Shown: positions 1 through 11,930 of the stretch, in pieces
Position numbering within the stretch: position 1 is the first letter of the stretch
Layout: each line of letters opens with the position of its first letter
Source of the DNA: Prosopocoilus inquinatus
Lineage: Eukaryota; Arthropoda; Insecta; Coleoptera; Lucanidae
Length of the DNA stretch: 64,000 bases
Direction of reading: 5' to 3'
Assembly (NCBI GenBank): GCA_036172665.1
Contig: CM069880.1
Span: 7,256,501 to 7,320,500 of the forward strand
Notes under the pieces: generated by a model
Told to the model about the DNA's origin: nothing
The model's input: the letters and a program-made list of their open reading frames with translations, nothing else
Database searches by the model: none
Program-made: the position numbers and the translations under genes

Positions 1-3000
1 GCGTTACTTCATTCATTAAATTAATAAGTATTATTTCATTATTTTTTATTTATTTATTAAGAAGCGTAAACCCGGAGATTTCTATGATACGTTAGAACAC
101 GAACCTCAATTACTTTTTTTTTCTTAATTCCCTTTTGAATTTAATGTAAATAATACTCCTAGTATAATTGCCTTTTATAGCGACGGGTCAAATATATTTG
201 CCTGACTAAAAACGGTAAGGTTCCATAAATGTAAACAGCGTGTTGTAATTGCCAAGCCAGGTCTTGTTCTTATTATAAATTCGTTGCTCGTATTCGACTG
301 TACGGAGACAATTGTTACCACCGGATACCTAACACTCGGTACGCGTGGATAAGTATTTTTAAAACAATACCTTACACTAATTTATAAACATAATTCATAT
401 TGTCGGAATTCCTAAAATAAAAAAAAATACTCCGCGTAAAGCATTTTATTCCTTCGGCGAAGCCTTCACAGGACAAGTTCTAGTTTATTTCACGCAATTA
501 CAAAAAAAATTACGCGGCCGTAAAAAATTTTACTGCGTAATTATGTTGTAAATATTAATAAATTGCTAATTGATGTCGGGAAAATTAAGTTGTTTCATAA
601 AGGCATCTCGTTTTCACATGTACACGTTATTACCGTTTATAAATTAATTGGTAATTAAATTTACACGTTTATTATCAATTCAAAATCACTTATTTCATAA
701 AGTTGAAAACGAAATTTAAAGGGGCATCGATTCAAAACTTTTTATTTAAATTTGAAATTGAATAATACAAATTGTTTGAAGAGTGAAAAACTGAGGAGAT
801 CGGCAATTTAATAATGTTGTCAAACTACACGCGCGTGTATTAATTGGAAATGCCTGTAAACAAAAACATTTTAATTAATTCATTTCGGTTGTTTAATTTT
901 TTGTTTGGACTTGTTTGTTTTTAATTATAATTATTCGCTTTCGGAAATTTCCGTTGGCTGCCTTAGGCCGTCTGAGGGAGCTCTGTTATTCCGTTTTCCG
1001 TATTTCAGAAATTTATAATACCTGAGTAATCAGTCTGAAACAATATTTCGTTTTATGCGCATTTATAAACGTAATTTTATAGAACTGTTTATGTTTGATC
1101 TCGACAAAAAAAATCGATTTATTTTTTAATGGGTTCAATATCAAATAGAATGATAGAGTTTGTATGGAAGATAAATCAAGTGTGCATTTCGTATTCTGTA
1201 AGAAGGTGGGCTTGTTAGCCCAGATGATAAATGAAGAAAAATATTTCGCTGACATAAAAAAAATAAATAATGCTCCCTATTGTGTTATCATATCTTAGAA
1301 AAGTTTGTTAACACAACTCGCATTAATCCATCAAAATTATACTGATTTATGTAGCGTATTTTCGAACCGGAACGTAAATGTGGTGCGTAGGATTACGTTC
1401 ATTAATTTCCAGCGTTTCGAATTCGTTGGCAATCTTTTAAAATCCAAAATGCTATTGTATACATACGTATTTTCACTATTTCCACGTCGCTATTATTGCA
1501 CTTTCATCCGTCCGAGCTCAAATGGAACAAAAGAAGTTTCTTTTCACTCGACCAAACAAAATGTAGTGTTATTTTTGGCCGTTTCTTTTAACCCTGTTAC
1601 CCCACTGCGGGGCACTATACTCTCTAAATCGTATCGTAACGTGTTTATGTCCCTGTACCTTCTTTAAAGTAAATATGGGAACACGTTATTTATCCGTTGA
1701 AAAAATCTCGTTTATTTAAAAGCAATTTAATTTTTTCCGCTTTTAGTCATTCCTATTAATATTCATAGCCAATCTCTTACGTCTAAGGTCCAAGCATCTA
1801 GTTCATTAATGGAAGTTCTTTACTTCAGATAGGCTTATAATTGAAAATGGGCAGAAAAAAAAGCTAACCTACTTCTCAGTACTTCCTCATAACGTTTAAT
1901 TAATTTTCTTCTTCTCTCTGAACCCCCCCCCCCCCCCACATGTTTAAAACCAGGCCCATCTCACTTTTTAACTTTCTAATTTTCATAATTACTATAATTT
2001 GCATGTTCCATCTGACGTAGTCCGCGGGGTGACCGCAATCTAAGTGTTAACCGCAGCAATAATCAAAAATAACGCGATATTCAATCGCAATACACATTTT
2101 GCAAACTATTTGAAAATCCGCTTTGTATTCTGCAAAACCAAGGCGTACGTGATTTTGCGATAAGTTCATTTTAAATAAGACTAAAACTTATCGCTTTTAT
2201 ATTCAGGTCATGACATGATGAGCTTCTTACACAACCAGGATAGTGACAATAAAATACAAAATTGACACGACTTTGAATTCGCATTACACCACGTTTTGAT
2301 GAAAGTCCGTACGGTGTCAGATTCCATCATAATTTCAAATTTCAACCGAGAAATTAGCTATGGGATTAATCAACGAAACCATCATTGTTTCGTTGGAACC
2401 CGTAATACCATCGAACGCAGTTAATACAGCTTTAACGACTACAGATGGCAAATTATCAATCCTATTATTTATTTATTTATTTAGTTATTTATACTTCTCT
2501 GGACACTTCTTTCTAAATAACTAACGGAAACTAATTCATATTGAAGGAACACACAAACAACAAAAAATAGTTTAATTAACACAAACAAATACAGAATTGG
2601 CAAAAGTTTGATTGAACGTTTTGAATAACGCGTGCGACAGGGAACACACGATAAAAACAAAGATGATTGAGAGCAGGGTAGCCAGATGTTTTGCAGGTAA
2701 TGTCGCCAACTTGTGGGTGATGGTAAATGTAACCAAAAGGTGCCCATTTTTTCTAAACTCCACAGAACACCAGAAATGTGGTATTTTTTAATTAAGAATA
2801 TAGCAGAAAGGAACAAAGTTCTCAAGCAGAGAACGAAAGAGAAATGTGAGAAACAGCAACAAAATACAAGGTATGAAGTGAACAAAAAAGATTACAAGTT
2901 TGGCAACATCAGACTCAACGAAAAACAATTTTTCCGGCAAATCAAAAATTCCTAGAAAATAAAAGCGAACTGTAAAACGGTGAATAATGCGATAAGAAAA

Positions 3001-3391
3001 AACAAATGGTCGACGAAATTCAGAGCGTAAAACAAAAGAAGATCGTAACAGATGGACACAAAACAAATACGAAAATCGACGGCTAAGATAAACAAAAAAC
3101 AAATGAACCGTCAGAGGAAAAATTTTTAAAAAAGCTAGTAGAAATCACTTAATTAATTAAACTTAATTTCAATGAAAAAACGCGAATTTCTGGCCGAAAA
3201 CTTTTGCAAGTCAAGAAACTGGCAGGAAACAAAAGACGAAATAAAACAAACGTACCGTGAATAAAACGCAAAACATCAATTTCTTAAAACAAAAAAATAG
3301 AAACAAAAAGCATATGAAATGAACGAACAACAAAAGAATACGATACTCAAAGTATTCTCCTCATATACAACCTATAAATTAGAACAGCGAC
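1..3391. other. Non-genic AT-rich stretch
   Basis: I see no supported gene here. The open frames are short, lack recognisable motifs and lie in low-complexity sequence. A 15-C homopolymer sits at 1923-1937, and the plus strand becomes strongly purine/A-rich between about 2790 and 3370, which creates long but meaningless frames on the minus strand. If EPB41L4A has a distant first exon it could lie here or further upstream, but I could not find it. Confidence 0.6.
1923..1937. repeat. Poly-C homopolymer (15 C)
   Basis: An uninterrupted run of 15 cytosines lies in AT-rich sequence. The length is likely to be unreliable in the assembly. Confidence 0.9.
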
Positions 3392-3840
3392 ATGGACATT
3401 ATCAGGGAAAAATCGGCCCACTTGTTCCGCGAGCAGTACGAAAATTTAGTATTAATCACCGCCCACAGTAACTTCTGGGAAGTGCGAAAGTTTACACTAC
3501 CCTTCCCCTCCCACTCAATTCCTCAGCAATTTAAATGCATCGGAACCGCGGAAGGAGTAAGTAGTACATTCGGTGTAGAAAGTGTCCAACACTAAGCGGG
3601 CCGAATTCTTTTCCCTGGTCATTATTGATCGCATTGTATTTTTTTTTCTTTGCATCGATCGTGCGGCTTCAAATTTTTGGTCGGTGATGTACTTTTGTGT
3701 CGTAGATTATATTAGATATATATATATATAAATTTGAAGAAATGTGGTAGTAACGACCGACTAGTTGAAGAACAACTTGTATTATAGATAACGGGGTTTC
3801 GGTCAATTTAAATGAACAACGTGTTCCTCCTTGTTCACTC

Positions 3841-3895
3841 TTTTATTTATATCGATATTTCGGAGCTGTTTTTCTCCTTTATCAGGATCTAAAAG
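3841..3895 (-). ncRNA. Degenerate hammerhead-ribozyme-like motif of the left PLE arm
   Basis: Read on the minus strand, this is the counterpart of the 7814-7869 motif, but the core that should read CTGATGA reads CTGATAA here. The change falls at the invariant G8 position of the hammerhead core, so this copy should be inactive. The GGAG/CTCC stem and the GAAA box are kept. Confidence 0.45.
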
Positions 3896-4265
3896 TTGTA
3901 CAATGCACAAAATTCTTATGTGAAAATGATTGAATTACTTACAGAAATAGTGAGGTTAAGTGAGGATGAGCTCTTAATGTAACACATTGCATGTGACTTC
4001 TATTTTCAGAGTACATACGAATAGCCAGGTAAGTAAAACATTTTAAACAAACTGTTCTACGTTAAAAGTTAAAATTGTAAAAGGACGAAGCACAAAATAA
4101 AATGAAAAGTTAAAACGTTTGAAATCGTTGAGGACGTGGCGTGTACAATGGCGGACTTAAGCTATCTTACTTATTCTACTTGACAATGTAAAAGTCCCTA
4201 AATCTAGTGACAAAGAATGAATGAAAGCGCGGTAAATTCAAAAAAAAAAATTTTTTTTTTTATAC

Positions 4266-5512
4266 TTAAGGTAAGTGAATTTTGTTGTGTAAGTGAAGCA
4301 AATAGGAGTACATGTTGCTTAAATGTTTAATGTCAGATTTCGCATTCATGGCTTTAGGTTCTTGTTGTATATAAAGCATTTCTAGCAAAATTCTATTGTT
4401 TTGATTCTGTTCATTGGTTAAGACTTTTATTTCATCATAATTAATTGTGTGCTTTTTATTAGAGGCGTGAGCAGCCAGTGCACAAGAGTTATTTTTACTT
4501 TTGATTTTGGTGTCACTTTTATGCTGAGTGATTCTTAATTTTAATTTTTGTGAAGTTTGACCAATGTACGCCTTATCACAATTGCTGCAAGGTATTTTAT
4601 AAATGACGCCACTATTGTCTAAAAGTTCTATTTTGTCTTTACATTTAGTCATAATATTATTGATACACATGGGGCTACTTGAAGCTATAGTAATATTGAT
4701 ATTGTTTGATTTGATAATTTCAGTTATTTTGTGAGTTATTTGTTGTATAAAGGGCAGGGATCTGTAAGTATTAATTTGATTTTGTTGAGTGTTATTGGCT
4801 GTTAATATAGGGGGTTGATTAGGTGTGGTGAAAATTAATTTATTTACAAGTGGTACAGGATATGCATTTTCTATCATAAGACTGCGTAAAATTTGTAGGT
4901 TTTTGTCGTGTAAGGAGGGGTGGGAAATTTTCTTTATTCTGTTCTTTAAAGCTAATACTAAATTCACTTTCATTTTCATTGGGTGGTTGAAGCCGTAGGT
5001 TTTCGGTACCAGTCTGTGATAATTTTATTATCGTTATTGGTTCTTATGACTTTGGTGTCTAAGAAGGGTACACTTTGGTCTGCTTCATTTTCTTCTTCAA
5101 TAGTGAATTTTATGTGTTGATCGTAGTTGTTAAAAATAGTTAGAATTTCTTGGGATTTCCCTGCAGGAATTGTACAAATTATGTCATCGACATATTTTTT
5201 TATGAAGGGTATGTGAAATGATAATTTGGGTATGCAGTCCTCTAATAGTAAATCCATAACTAAAAGGGCTAATATGGGGCTTAATTTTGAGCCCATGGGG
5301 CAACCTAATGTTTGTTTGTAAAACTTTGAGCTAAAACTGAAATAGCTGGATTCAAACAAAAATTGTACAATTTGTATAAAAAATTCCTTGGAGCATTTGC
5401 AATTTGGTTCAATACGTTTCCATCTTCTGTTGACAGTGACATTGCCTTTATCAGCTCTAGTAATAAACACTTGTGGGTTGGTTTTTAGAAAAAATTTTGT
5501 GTTGTAATACAT
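4266..5512 (-). pseudogene. PLE reverse transcriptase/GIY-YIG, internally deleted copy
   Basis: This is the minus-strand copy of the PLE coding region. The frame 5512-4976 holds the start of the RT domain, then jumps directly to the palm region with motif B (PMGSKLSP) and the YVDD catalytic box; motif A is missing because of the 469-bp deletion. The frame closes shortly after a WYRKPT motif. A second frame, 4979-4266, holds the C-terminal part with the GIY-YIG endonuclease (GVIYKIPCSNC...AYIGQT). The frame break after WYRKPT is also present in the right arm, so it predates the inverted duplication. Without motif A this copy cannot encode a working polymerase. Confidence 0.85.
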
Positions 5513-5594
5513 TTTTTGAAAATCATTTTTGGAAGCAGTTTATTGTGAATGCAAATAATTAGTGATGATGTTAACTATTTGGGCTCTAGTGATA

Positions 5595-5646
5595 ACCACT
5601 TGTGTATAGAGTCCATAATAAAAGAAGTTGATAATGATAAACAAGA
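5595..5646. other. Loop of the PLE palindrome
   Basis: These 52 bp are present only once, between the two inverted arms. They are in frame with the N-terminal RT coding sequence of the plus copy, so they look like genuine PLE sequence retained on one side only. Confidence 0.7.
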
Positions 5647-7444
5647 TATCACTAGAGCCCAAATAGTTAACATCATCACTAATTATTTGCATTCACAACA
5701 AACTGCTTCCAAAAATGATTTTCAAAAAATGTATTACAACACAAAATTTTTTCTAAAAACCAACCCACAAGTGTTTATTACTAGAGCCGATAAAGGCAAT
5801 GTCACTGTCATTTTAAATAAACAACAATATATAGAAAAAATGGAAACCTTAGTCACTGACGACAATTCTTATACACTAGTAACTCGTGACCCAACACCAT
5901 CAGTACAAAGGAAAAATAATGAAATAGTTAGAAAAATGAAGCAAACAGAAATGATCGATGATAGTCATGTCAAAAAATTATCCACTTATAAAGCAGTGGC
6001 ACCCAAAATCTATGGGACACCTAAAATTCACAAACCCAATTGGCCCTTACGACCAATAGTATCATCTATCAATTCTCCTACTGAAAAACTATCTCAATTT
6101 ATTGCCAAAATTCTCACTGATTCCATTGCTACTGAAAATGAATATTTTGTAAAGGACTCCTTTCATTTTGCTACCTTCATTAATGACCTTAAAATACCAG
6201 CAAACTACGTCATTATAAGTTTAGACGTAGTCTCCTTGTTTAGTAACATTTCATTACCACTTGTTACTTGAAGGTATCAACAGAAGATGGGAACATATTG
6301 AACCAAATTGCAAATGCTCCAAGGAATTTTTTATACAAATTGTACAATTTTTGTTTGAATCCAGCTATTTCAGTTTTAGCTCAAAGTTTTACAAACAAAC
6401 ATTAGGTTACCCCATGGGCTCAAAATTAAGCCCCATATTAGCCCTTTTAGTTATGGATTTACTATTAGAGGACTGCATACCCAAATTATCATTTCACATA
6501 CCCTTCATAAAAAAATATGTCGATGACATAATTTGTACAATTCCTGCAGGGAAATCCCAAGAAATTCTAACTATTTTTAACAACTACGATCAACACATAA
6601 AATTCACTAGTGAAGAAGAAAATGAAGCAGACCAAAGTGTACCCTTCTTAGACACCAAAGTCATAAGAACCAATAACGATAATAAAATTATCACAGACTG
6701 GTACCGAAAACCTACGGCTTCAACCACCCAATGAAAATGAAAGTGAATTTAGTATTAGCTTTAAAGAACAGAATAAAGAAAATTTCCCACCCCTCCTTAC
6801 ACGACAAAAACCTACAAATTTTACGCAGTCTTATGATAGAAAATGCATATCCTGTACCACTTGTAAATAAATTAATTTTCACCACACCTAATCAACCCCC
6901 TATATTAACAGCCAATAACACTCAACAAAATCAAATTAATACTTACAGATCCCTGCCCTTTATACAACAAATAACTCACAAAATAACTGAAATTATCAAA
7001 TCAAACAATATCAATATTACTATAGCTTCAAGTAGCCCCATGTGTATCAATAATATTATGACTAAATGTAAAGACAAAATAGAACTTTTAGACAATAGTG
7101 GCGTCATTTATAAAATACCTTGCAGCAATTGTGATAAGGCGTACATTGGTCAAACTTCACAAAAATTAAAATTAAGAATCACTCAGCATAAAAGTGACAC
7201 CAAAATCAAAAGTAAAAATAACTCTTGTGCACTGGCTGCTCACGCCTCTAATAAAAAACACACAATTAATTATGATGAAATAAAAGTCTTAACCAATGAA
7301 CAGAATCAAAACAATAGAATTTTGCTAGAAATGCTTTATATACAACAAGAACCTAAAGCCATGAATGCGAAATCTGACATTAAACATTTAAGCAACATGT
7401 ACTCCTATTTGCTTCACTTACACAACAAAATTCACTTACCTTAA
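5595..7444 (+). pseudogene. PLE reverse transcriptase/GIY-YIG, longer but frameshifted copy
   Basis: The plus-strand copy of the PLE coding region runs in three frames. The first (open 5549-6271) has the RT fingers with KIHKPNWPLRPIVSS and motif A (ISLDVVSLFSNI). The second (6261-6734) has motif B and the YVDD catalytic box. The third (6731-7444, 237 codons) has the GIY-YIG endonuclease and its zinc-linker-like cysteines. The two breaks near 6260-6271 and 6716-6734 are single small frameshifts. The second break is shared with the left arm, the first cannot be compared because that region is deleted there. RT plus C-terminal GIY-YIG is diagnostic of endonuclease-bearing PLEs. Confidence 0.88.
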
Positions 7445-7813
7445 GTATAAAAAAAAAATTTTTTTTTTTTAATTTACCGCGCTTTCATTCATTCTTTGTC
7501 ACTAGATTTAGGGACTTTTACATTGTCAAGTAGAATAAGTAAGATAGCTTAAGTCCGCCATTGTACACGCCACGTCCTCAACGATTTCAAACGTTTTAAC
7601 TTTTCATTTTATTTTGTGCTTCGTCCTTTTACAATTTTAACTTTTAACGTAGAACAGTTTGTTTAAAATGTTTTACTTACCTGGCTATTCGTATGTACTC
7701 TGAAAATAGAAGTCACATGCAATGTGTTACATTAAGAGCTCATCCTCACTTAACTTCACTACTTCTGTAAGTAATTCAATCATATTCACATAAGAATTTT
7801 GTGCATTGTACAA

Positions 7814-7869
7814 CTTTTAGATCCTGATGAAGGAGACAAACAGCTCCGAAATATCGATATAAATAAAAG
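7814..7869 (+). ncRNA. Candidate hammerhead ribozyme in the PLE terminal repeat
   Basis: CTGATGA (7824-7830) is followed by a GGAG...CTCC stem and then GAAA (7848-7851). Next comes a self-complementary ATATCGATAT that could form the very short stem III typical of retroelement hammerheads. Upstream CTTTTA can pair with downstream TAAAAG as stem I, with an internal bulge. PLEs are known to carry type I hammerheads in their terminal repeats. The stem II start has an unpaired A, so activity is uncertain. Confidence 0.55.
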
Positions 7870-7889
7870 AGTGAACAAGGAGGAACACG

Positions 7890-7959
7890 TTGTTGTCTTC
7901 GCAAAACGCATAAATTTTATATATATATATAAAATTTATGCGTTTTGCGAAGACAACAA
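7890..7959. repeat. 70-bp perfect palindrome with (TA)n centre
   Basis: TTGTTGTCTTCGCAAAACGC and its reverse complement flank an AT core of alternating TA. The left arm overlaps the last 5 bases of the PLE, so the palindrome sits exactly at the element boundary. Confidence 0.85.
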
Positions 7960-7981
7960 TAAAAATAGCCCAAATGAGACT

Positions 7982-8206
7982 CCAGGCGTTAAGTAAGATT
8001 TTGAAACGCCAAATATGTCCAAAATGTAGCCCAAACGGCGGAATTTCGCCCAATGTGGCAACCCTGATTGGGAGTTTTGGATGCAGTCCGTGGCTCCTGC
8101 CAGACACAAACGTTTACGACACGAATCGAAGAAGCTGCTATGTTTAAAAGCCAACTGGCCAATGCTGTATATCGTGTTAGTAAAGCTTTTAGTAATTAAC
8201 GCCTGG
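7982..8206. mobile_element. Small terminal-inverted-repeat element (MITE-like)
   Basis: CCAGGCGTTAA at 7982 is mirrored by TTAACGCCTGG ending at 8206, giving a 225-bp unit with 11-bp terminal inverted repeats. I see no convincing target duplication. The interior is more GC-rich than its surroundings and has no recognisable coding frame. Confidence 0.4.
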
Positions 8207-10242
8207 TGGAAATAGAGAAACAAAAAATGAAAATGAAGATAATAATGAAATTAATTAATTATCCAGATATCTAAAATAAGAGAAATTACAAAAGAATATT
8301 ATTAATACATGAGTAAAACAGAATTAAATGAGTAGGAGTGTTTTTACTCGTATGAACAAATTCTACGTTGTATCATAACAAACTAGGCAGAGTTAAAGTT
8401 TTATCTGTACTTAAAAACAAAACAAAAAGTAAAACTAATGGAACGCTTTAGACAAGAAAAAAAAATCCGAACGAGGACTTTGGTAACGAGGATAGAACGA
8501 AGTGTTCTTCGCATTTCAAAAGGATCTTCCTAAGGATAAAAAAGTTAAATTTGCAAATTGTTTCTGTTGAAGATTTCTCACGATTATATTATCCTGCAAT
8601 TTCAAAATACCTTTAATGTTACGATTTGGTTAATCTGTGATTTCTTGTTGCTTCTTTATCAACACATTTATCATTCTACCATAACTCTTAAAGCGTTTAA
8701 GACGGCGTATAAAATGCTGGGGTGACACTTTTACGAGAGTATAAAACAAAACCACTCCTAAATTTAGATGGATTAGAATGTGTACGTAATATTTTCGAGC
8801 ATCTCGTAAAGCATCCTGAACGTCTGTGGCCAATCTTAACATGCATAACTTCAACGTGATTGAACACACTAAATTTTTATATCGATTTTAATAGGTTGTG
8901 CATGTAAATTTTGACGTGTGGGAGTATATGATATTACGTAATACGGAATTGTTAAACATATTCGAGTCCTGTTTGTTTCCTTTGCGCAGAAAGCAGAATA
9001 CTATTAGATGGTTGGTGTCTTTCAAGGAAGATAACATCATGTGCGCATAAACGTAATTGTATGGGCACTTTATGTAATCGGACTTGTATGTTGTACGTAT
9101 GTGTTTGGACATTCGGTGGAGAAAGTCCGATTTATTTTTCCCAGAACTCACAGGTCACGACCTACACGTTCTCGTTTTGTTGTTATACTTAAATAATAAT
9201 TGCGTTTGTTTTAAGAGTTACTCCGGCTGCTAATTTCAGGCTTTGCTGTTAGCAACAAACAGATCGTTAGATAGTCTGTGGGGGTATATTGTGAAAGATA
9301 TCTCGAAACGTTGGGTAAACAACTTATCCTGTGTTGTTTGTTATGTATTATGCTATCCATGTTAGAACATAATAACATCAAAACTGGTTTACGATTTAGA
9401 TGTAAAATAACAGTAAACCAAAAACAACTGCTCTTACTGGAGCAATAACTAAAATGATGGATGGATAGGAATTTATTTAAAAAAAAATATCTTCTCCCAA
9501 AATCATTTTCAGTTTGCGCATTTCACCGGATTAAAATTAATTTCGACGATGATAAAAGGCCTTTTATTTGCTTTGCGTTGCGTTGCTTTGCGAAACCGCC
9601 GTAGAATATAGAAATAAGAAAGTCATCACACATAATTTTCTAAATGTTCATGTTCCTGAAAAACGCCAAGGGGTAAATGTACCGAACGTACCTTTAAACC
9701 GCTTCAAAGTAAAAAGCCCTTTCATACGCCACCGCTACTGTGCGTACCTCTGAAAACGCTTTCGGGCTACATTGAAATAAAAACAATAGATGTCTACGAC
9801 GTTTTCTTCTGTTATTTCGGTGGTAATAAAATACACTTGCATGTCGTAACGTGGAAAAACAAGAGCGCTTTTTAAACAGCGCAGAACTTTCATTTTCCTT
9901 CGTCGTTTAACAAAAAAAAATAAATCGATAATTGTGAAACGGTAAAGAAACTCAACATAAAAGTAAAACGAAATTTGAATATTAAATGAATTTACGGAGG
10001 AAAGAGAACTCAGGAATAAAACAATATTGGATAGGAGCTCGACATCAAGGTGAATCATCATTTTAGGGTCTAAATACACCCGTATCTTTCAGAAGTTGAG
10101 GTCGACCCTACTAAAAGCGAAAGCGAAATGGTCAAACTATTTTATATACCAATAATAGTCACATGAATTAGCGTCTGAAACATCTCAAACAAAACAAACG
10201 TTGAAAATAAATAAATGTTGACCAGCTTTCAATGAATCATTT
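8207..10242. other. Non-genic stretch
   Basis: I see no supported gene, RNA or clear repeat. The open frames are short and without motifs. Confidence 0.6.
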
Positions 10243-10304
10243 CTATCAATCAAACGCAACTGCATAGTTTTTACTATCAATCAAACGCAACTGCAAAGTT
10301 TTTA
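10243..10304. repeat. Two tandem copies of a 31-bp unit
   Basis: CTATCAATCAAACGCAACTG recurs at 10243 and 10274 with one mismatch in the rest of the unit. Confidence 0.8.
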
Positions 10305-10339
10305 CTATCGACCTTATCTATTAAAAGTAGTTCGTGGTT

Positions 10340-11075
10340 TTAACCTTAAGTCCTCGCCTTAATTCCTTTCATCCTACTAAACGCACTGATTGTAAGTAAT
10401 ACTTAATTAGTTTCAAATTCTTCTCACTAGGTTTTAATAATTTTAAAATCTTGTCTCTCTTTATTTTCGCTTTCGAAATTGTGTGTTACTCTCCCTAGTT
10501 CTTCTCATTCTACTGAGCGCATAGATTTTGAGTAATATTTACTCTTCAGTACATGATAGTTTCAACTTCTTCTCACTCGGTTTCAATAATCTTGAAACCT
10601 TGGCTCTTTTTATTTTCGCTTTCGAAATTGTTTACTATTCGCCTTAGTTCTTCTCATCCTACTGACCGTACTGATTATGAGTTATAGTTACTCTTTAGTG
10701 CATGAGGGTTTCAACTTCTTCTCACTGGGTTTCAATAATCTTGAAACCTTGGCTCTCTTTATTTTCGCTCTCGAAATTATCTGCTACTCGCCTTAGTTCT
10801 TCTCATCCTACTAAGCGTACTGATTGTGAGTAATAGTTCCTCTTTAGTACATGAGGATTTCAACTTCTTCTCAATGGGTTTAAGTAATTTTGAAACCTTG
10901 GGTTTCTTTATTTCGCTTTTGAAATTATCTGTTACTCGCTTTAGTTCTTCTTATCCTACTGAGCGCATTGATTGTGGGTAATATTTATTCTTCAGTACAT
11001 GAGAGTTTCAACTTTTTCTCATTGAGTTTCAATAATTTTAAAACCTTGGCTTTCTTTATTTTCGCTTTCCAAATA
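10340..11075. repeat. 149-bp minisatellite, about five copies
   Basis: The phrase CTTCTCATYCTACT recurs at 10501, 10650, 10799 and 10947, a period of 149, 149 and 148 bp, with a more diverged unit before it and a partial one after. Each unit also contains TATTTTCGCTTTCGAAATT. Copies are roughly 85-90% alike by eye. The 66-codon frame at 10968-11168 inside it has no support as a gene. Confidence 0.88.
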
Positions 11076-11159
11076 TCTACTTATTACTTAAATCAAGGTA
11101 ATCTCATTCCGCAATTTTTATCTCAAAGGTATTTGCAAAAAACACTAGTCATTTCGTGC

Positions 11160-11930
11160 TACCAATGAAGAAATAATTCTGCAAAAAAGGGGAATGTGGA
11201 ACATAAATGAATAGGAACTCAAATGTTAGAAAGAAAAAAAAATAGTGAGACAGACAAAATATGTCGAGACGAGAAAATTTTGTTGTAGAAGTGGCAAGGA
11301 AAGAGAAAGAAATAGTAAGCCAATATGCATTTAAAAAAATAAAAAAAACATGAACAATAAAGAAGATTTCGAAGCAAGAAAGACCTAGGAAAAGTTGGGT
11401 AGATAAATTGGAAACGAAAAGAATTGCAAGAGATCGAGAGTGGAAAGGATGGAGAAGAGAAGCAAAGACCTGAGGCAACATTGAATTCAAAAGGCAAAAC
11501 AATATAAAAAAAAAGATATGGACATATTATAAAGAAAGAATCATGAAAATGATGATGGCGCGACAGGGAAAAGTAAAGGCACACCTAGGAAAGCGATCAA
11601 ATAAATTGGGAAGGACGACAAAAAGAAAATAAAATGAGAAACACCAAAACAATCGGAAAACAGAGAATAAAAAAGAAGTATGTGAACAGAAGGATGGAAA
11701 TAGTATGTACCTAATTGTACGAACTGGAAGAAGTTGAAGGAAGAAATAAGAAAAATTAGAAGCCAGAAGCGACGTAGCAGATAGCAGCAGGGTAAGAGGA
11801 AAGAAAAATTAATATGAAGAAAAGGACGAAACAAGTAAAACAACCAAAAACACAAGAATTATAAGTTCTGGTGGAATGAAGTAGAAAAGAGTGAATATAT
11901 TTTGAAGAAAAAGATATATAAAAGATAACA
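11160..11930. other. Purine-rich plus strand tract
   Basis: Nearly all of this stretch is A and G on the plus strand. It gives three overlapping 104-121 codon frames rich in F, S, L and I on the minus strand, which are expected by composition alone. No splice structure or motif supports a gene. Confidence 0.7.

Larger units (their letters stand above)
3815..7894. mobile_element. Penelope-like element (PLE), inverted head-to-head duplication
   Basis: Two copies of one Penelope-like retroelement face away from each other. The left arm (3815-5594) is the reverse complement of the right arm (5647-7894), with a 52-bp single-copy loop at 5595-5646. The right arm is 2248 bp. The left arm is 1780 bp because it lacks a 469-bp block (5811-6279 in the right arm). 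Apart from that block the arms match almost base for base, and the 237-codon endonuclease frame is identical in both. Family evidence is a PLE-type reverse transcriptase followed by a GIY-YIG endonuclease, with hammerhead-like sequence in the terminal region. Both copies are disrupted, so the element looks dead. The outer ends meet (TA)n-rich DNA on the left and a 70-bp palindrome on the right. Confidence 0.9.

Noticed and set aside
2481..3102. Minus-strand ORFs of 104-134 codons and a plus-strand 80-codon frame
   Set aside because: Low-complexity A-rich DNA; no motif, no splice context.
3392..3595. 67-codon plus frame starting MDIIREKSAHLF
   Set aside because: The first 25 codons look somewhat coding-like, but there is no homology I recognise and the rest is not coding-like. 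It does not resemble the missing EPB41L4A first exon.
11149..11855. Overlapping minus-strand ORFs of 104-121 codons rich in F, S, L and I
   Set aside because: They are produced by the purine-rich opposite strand; they look like membrane proteins only by composition.
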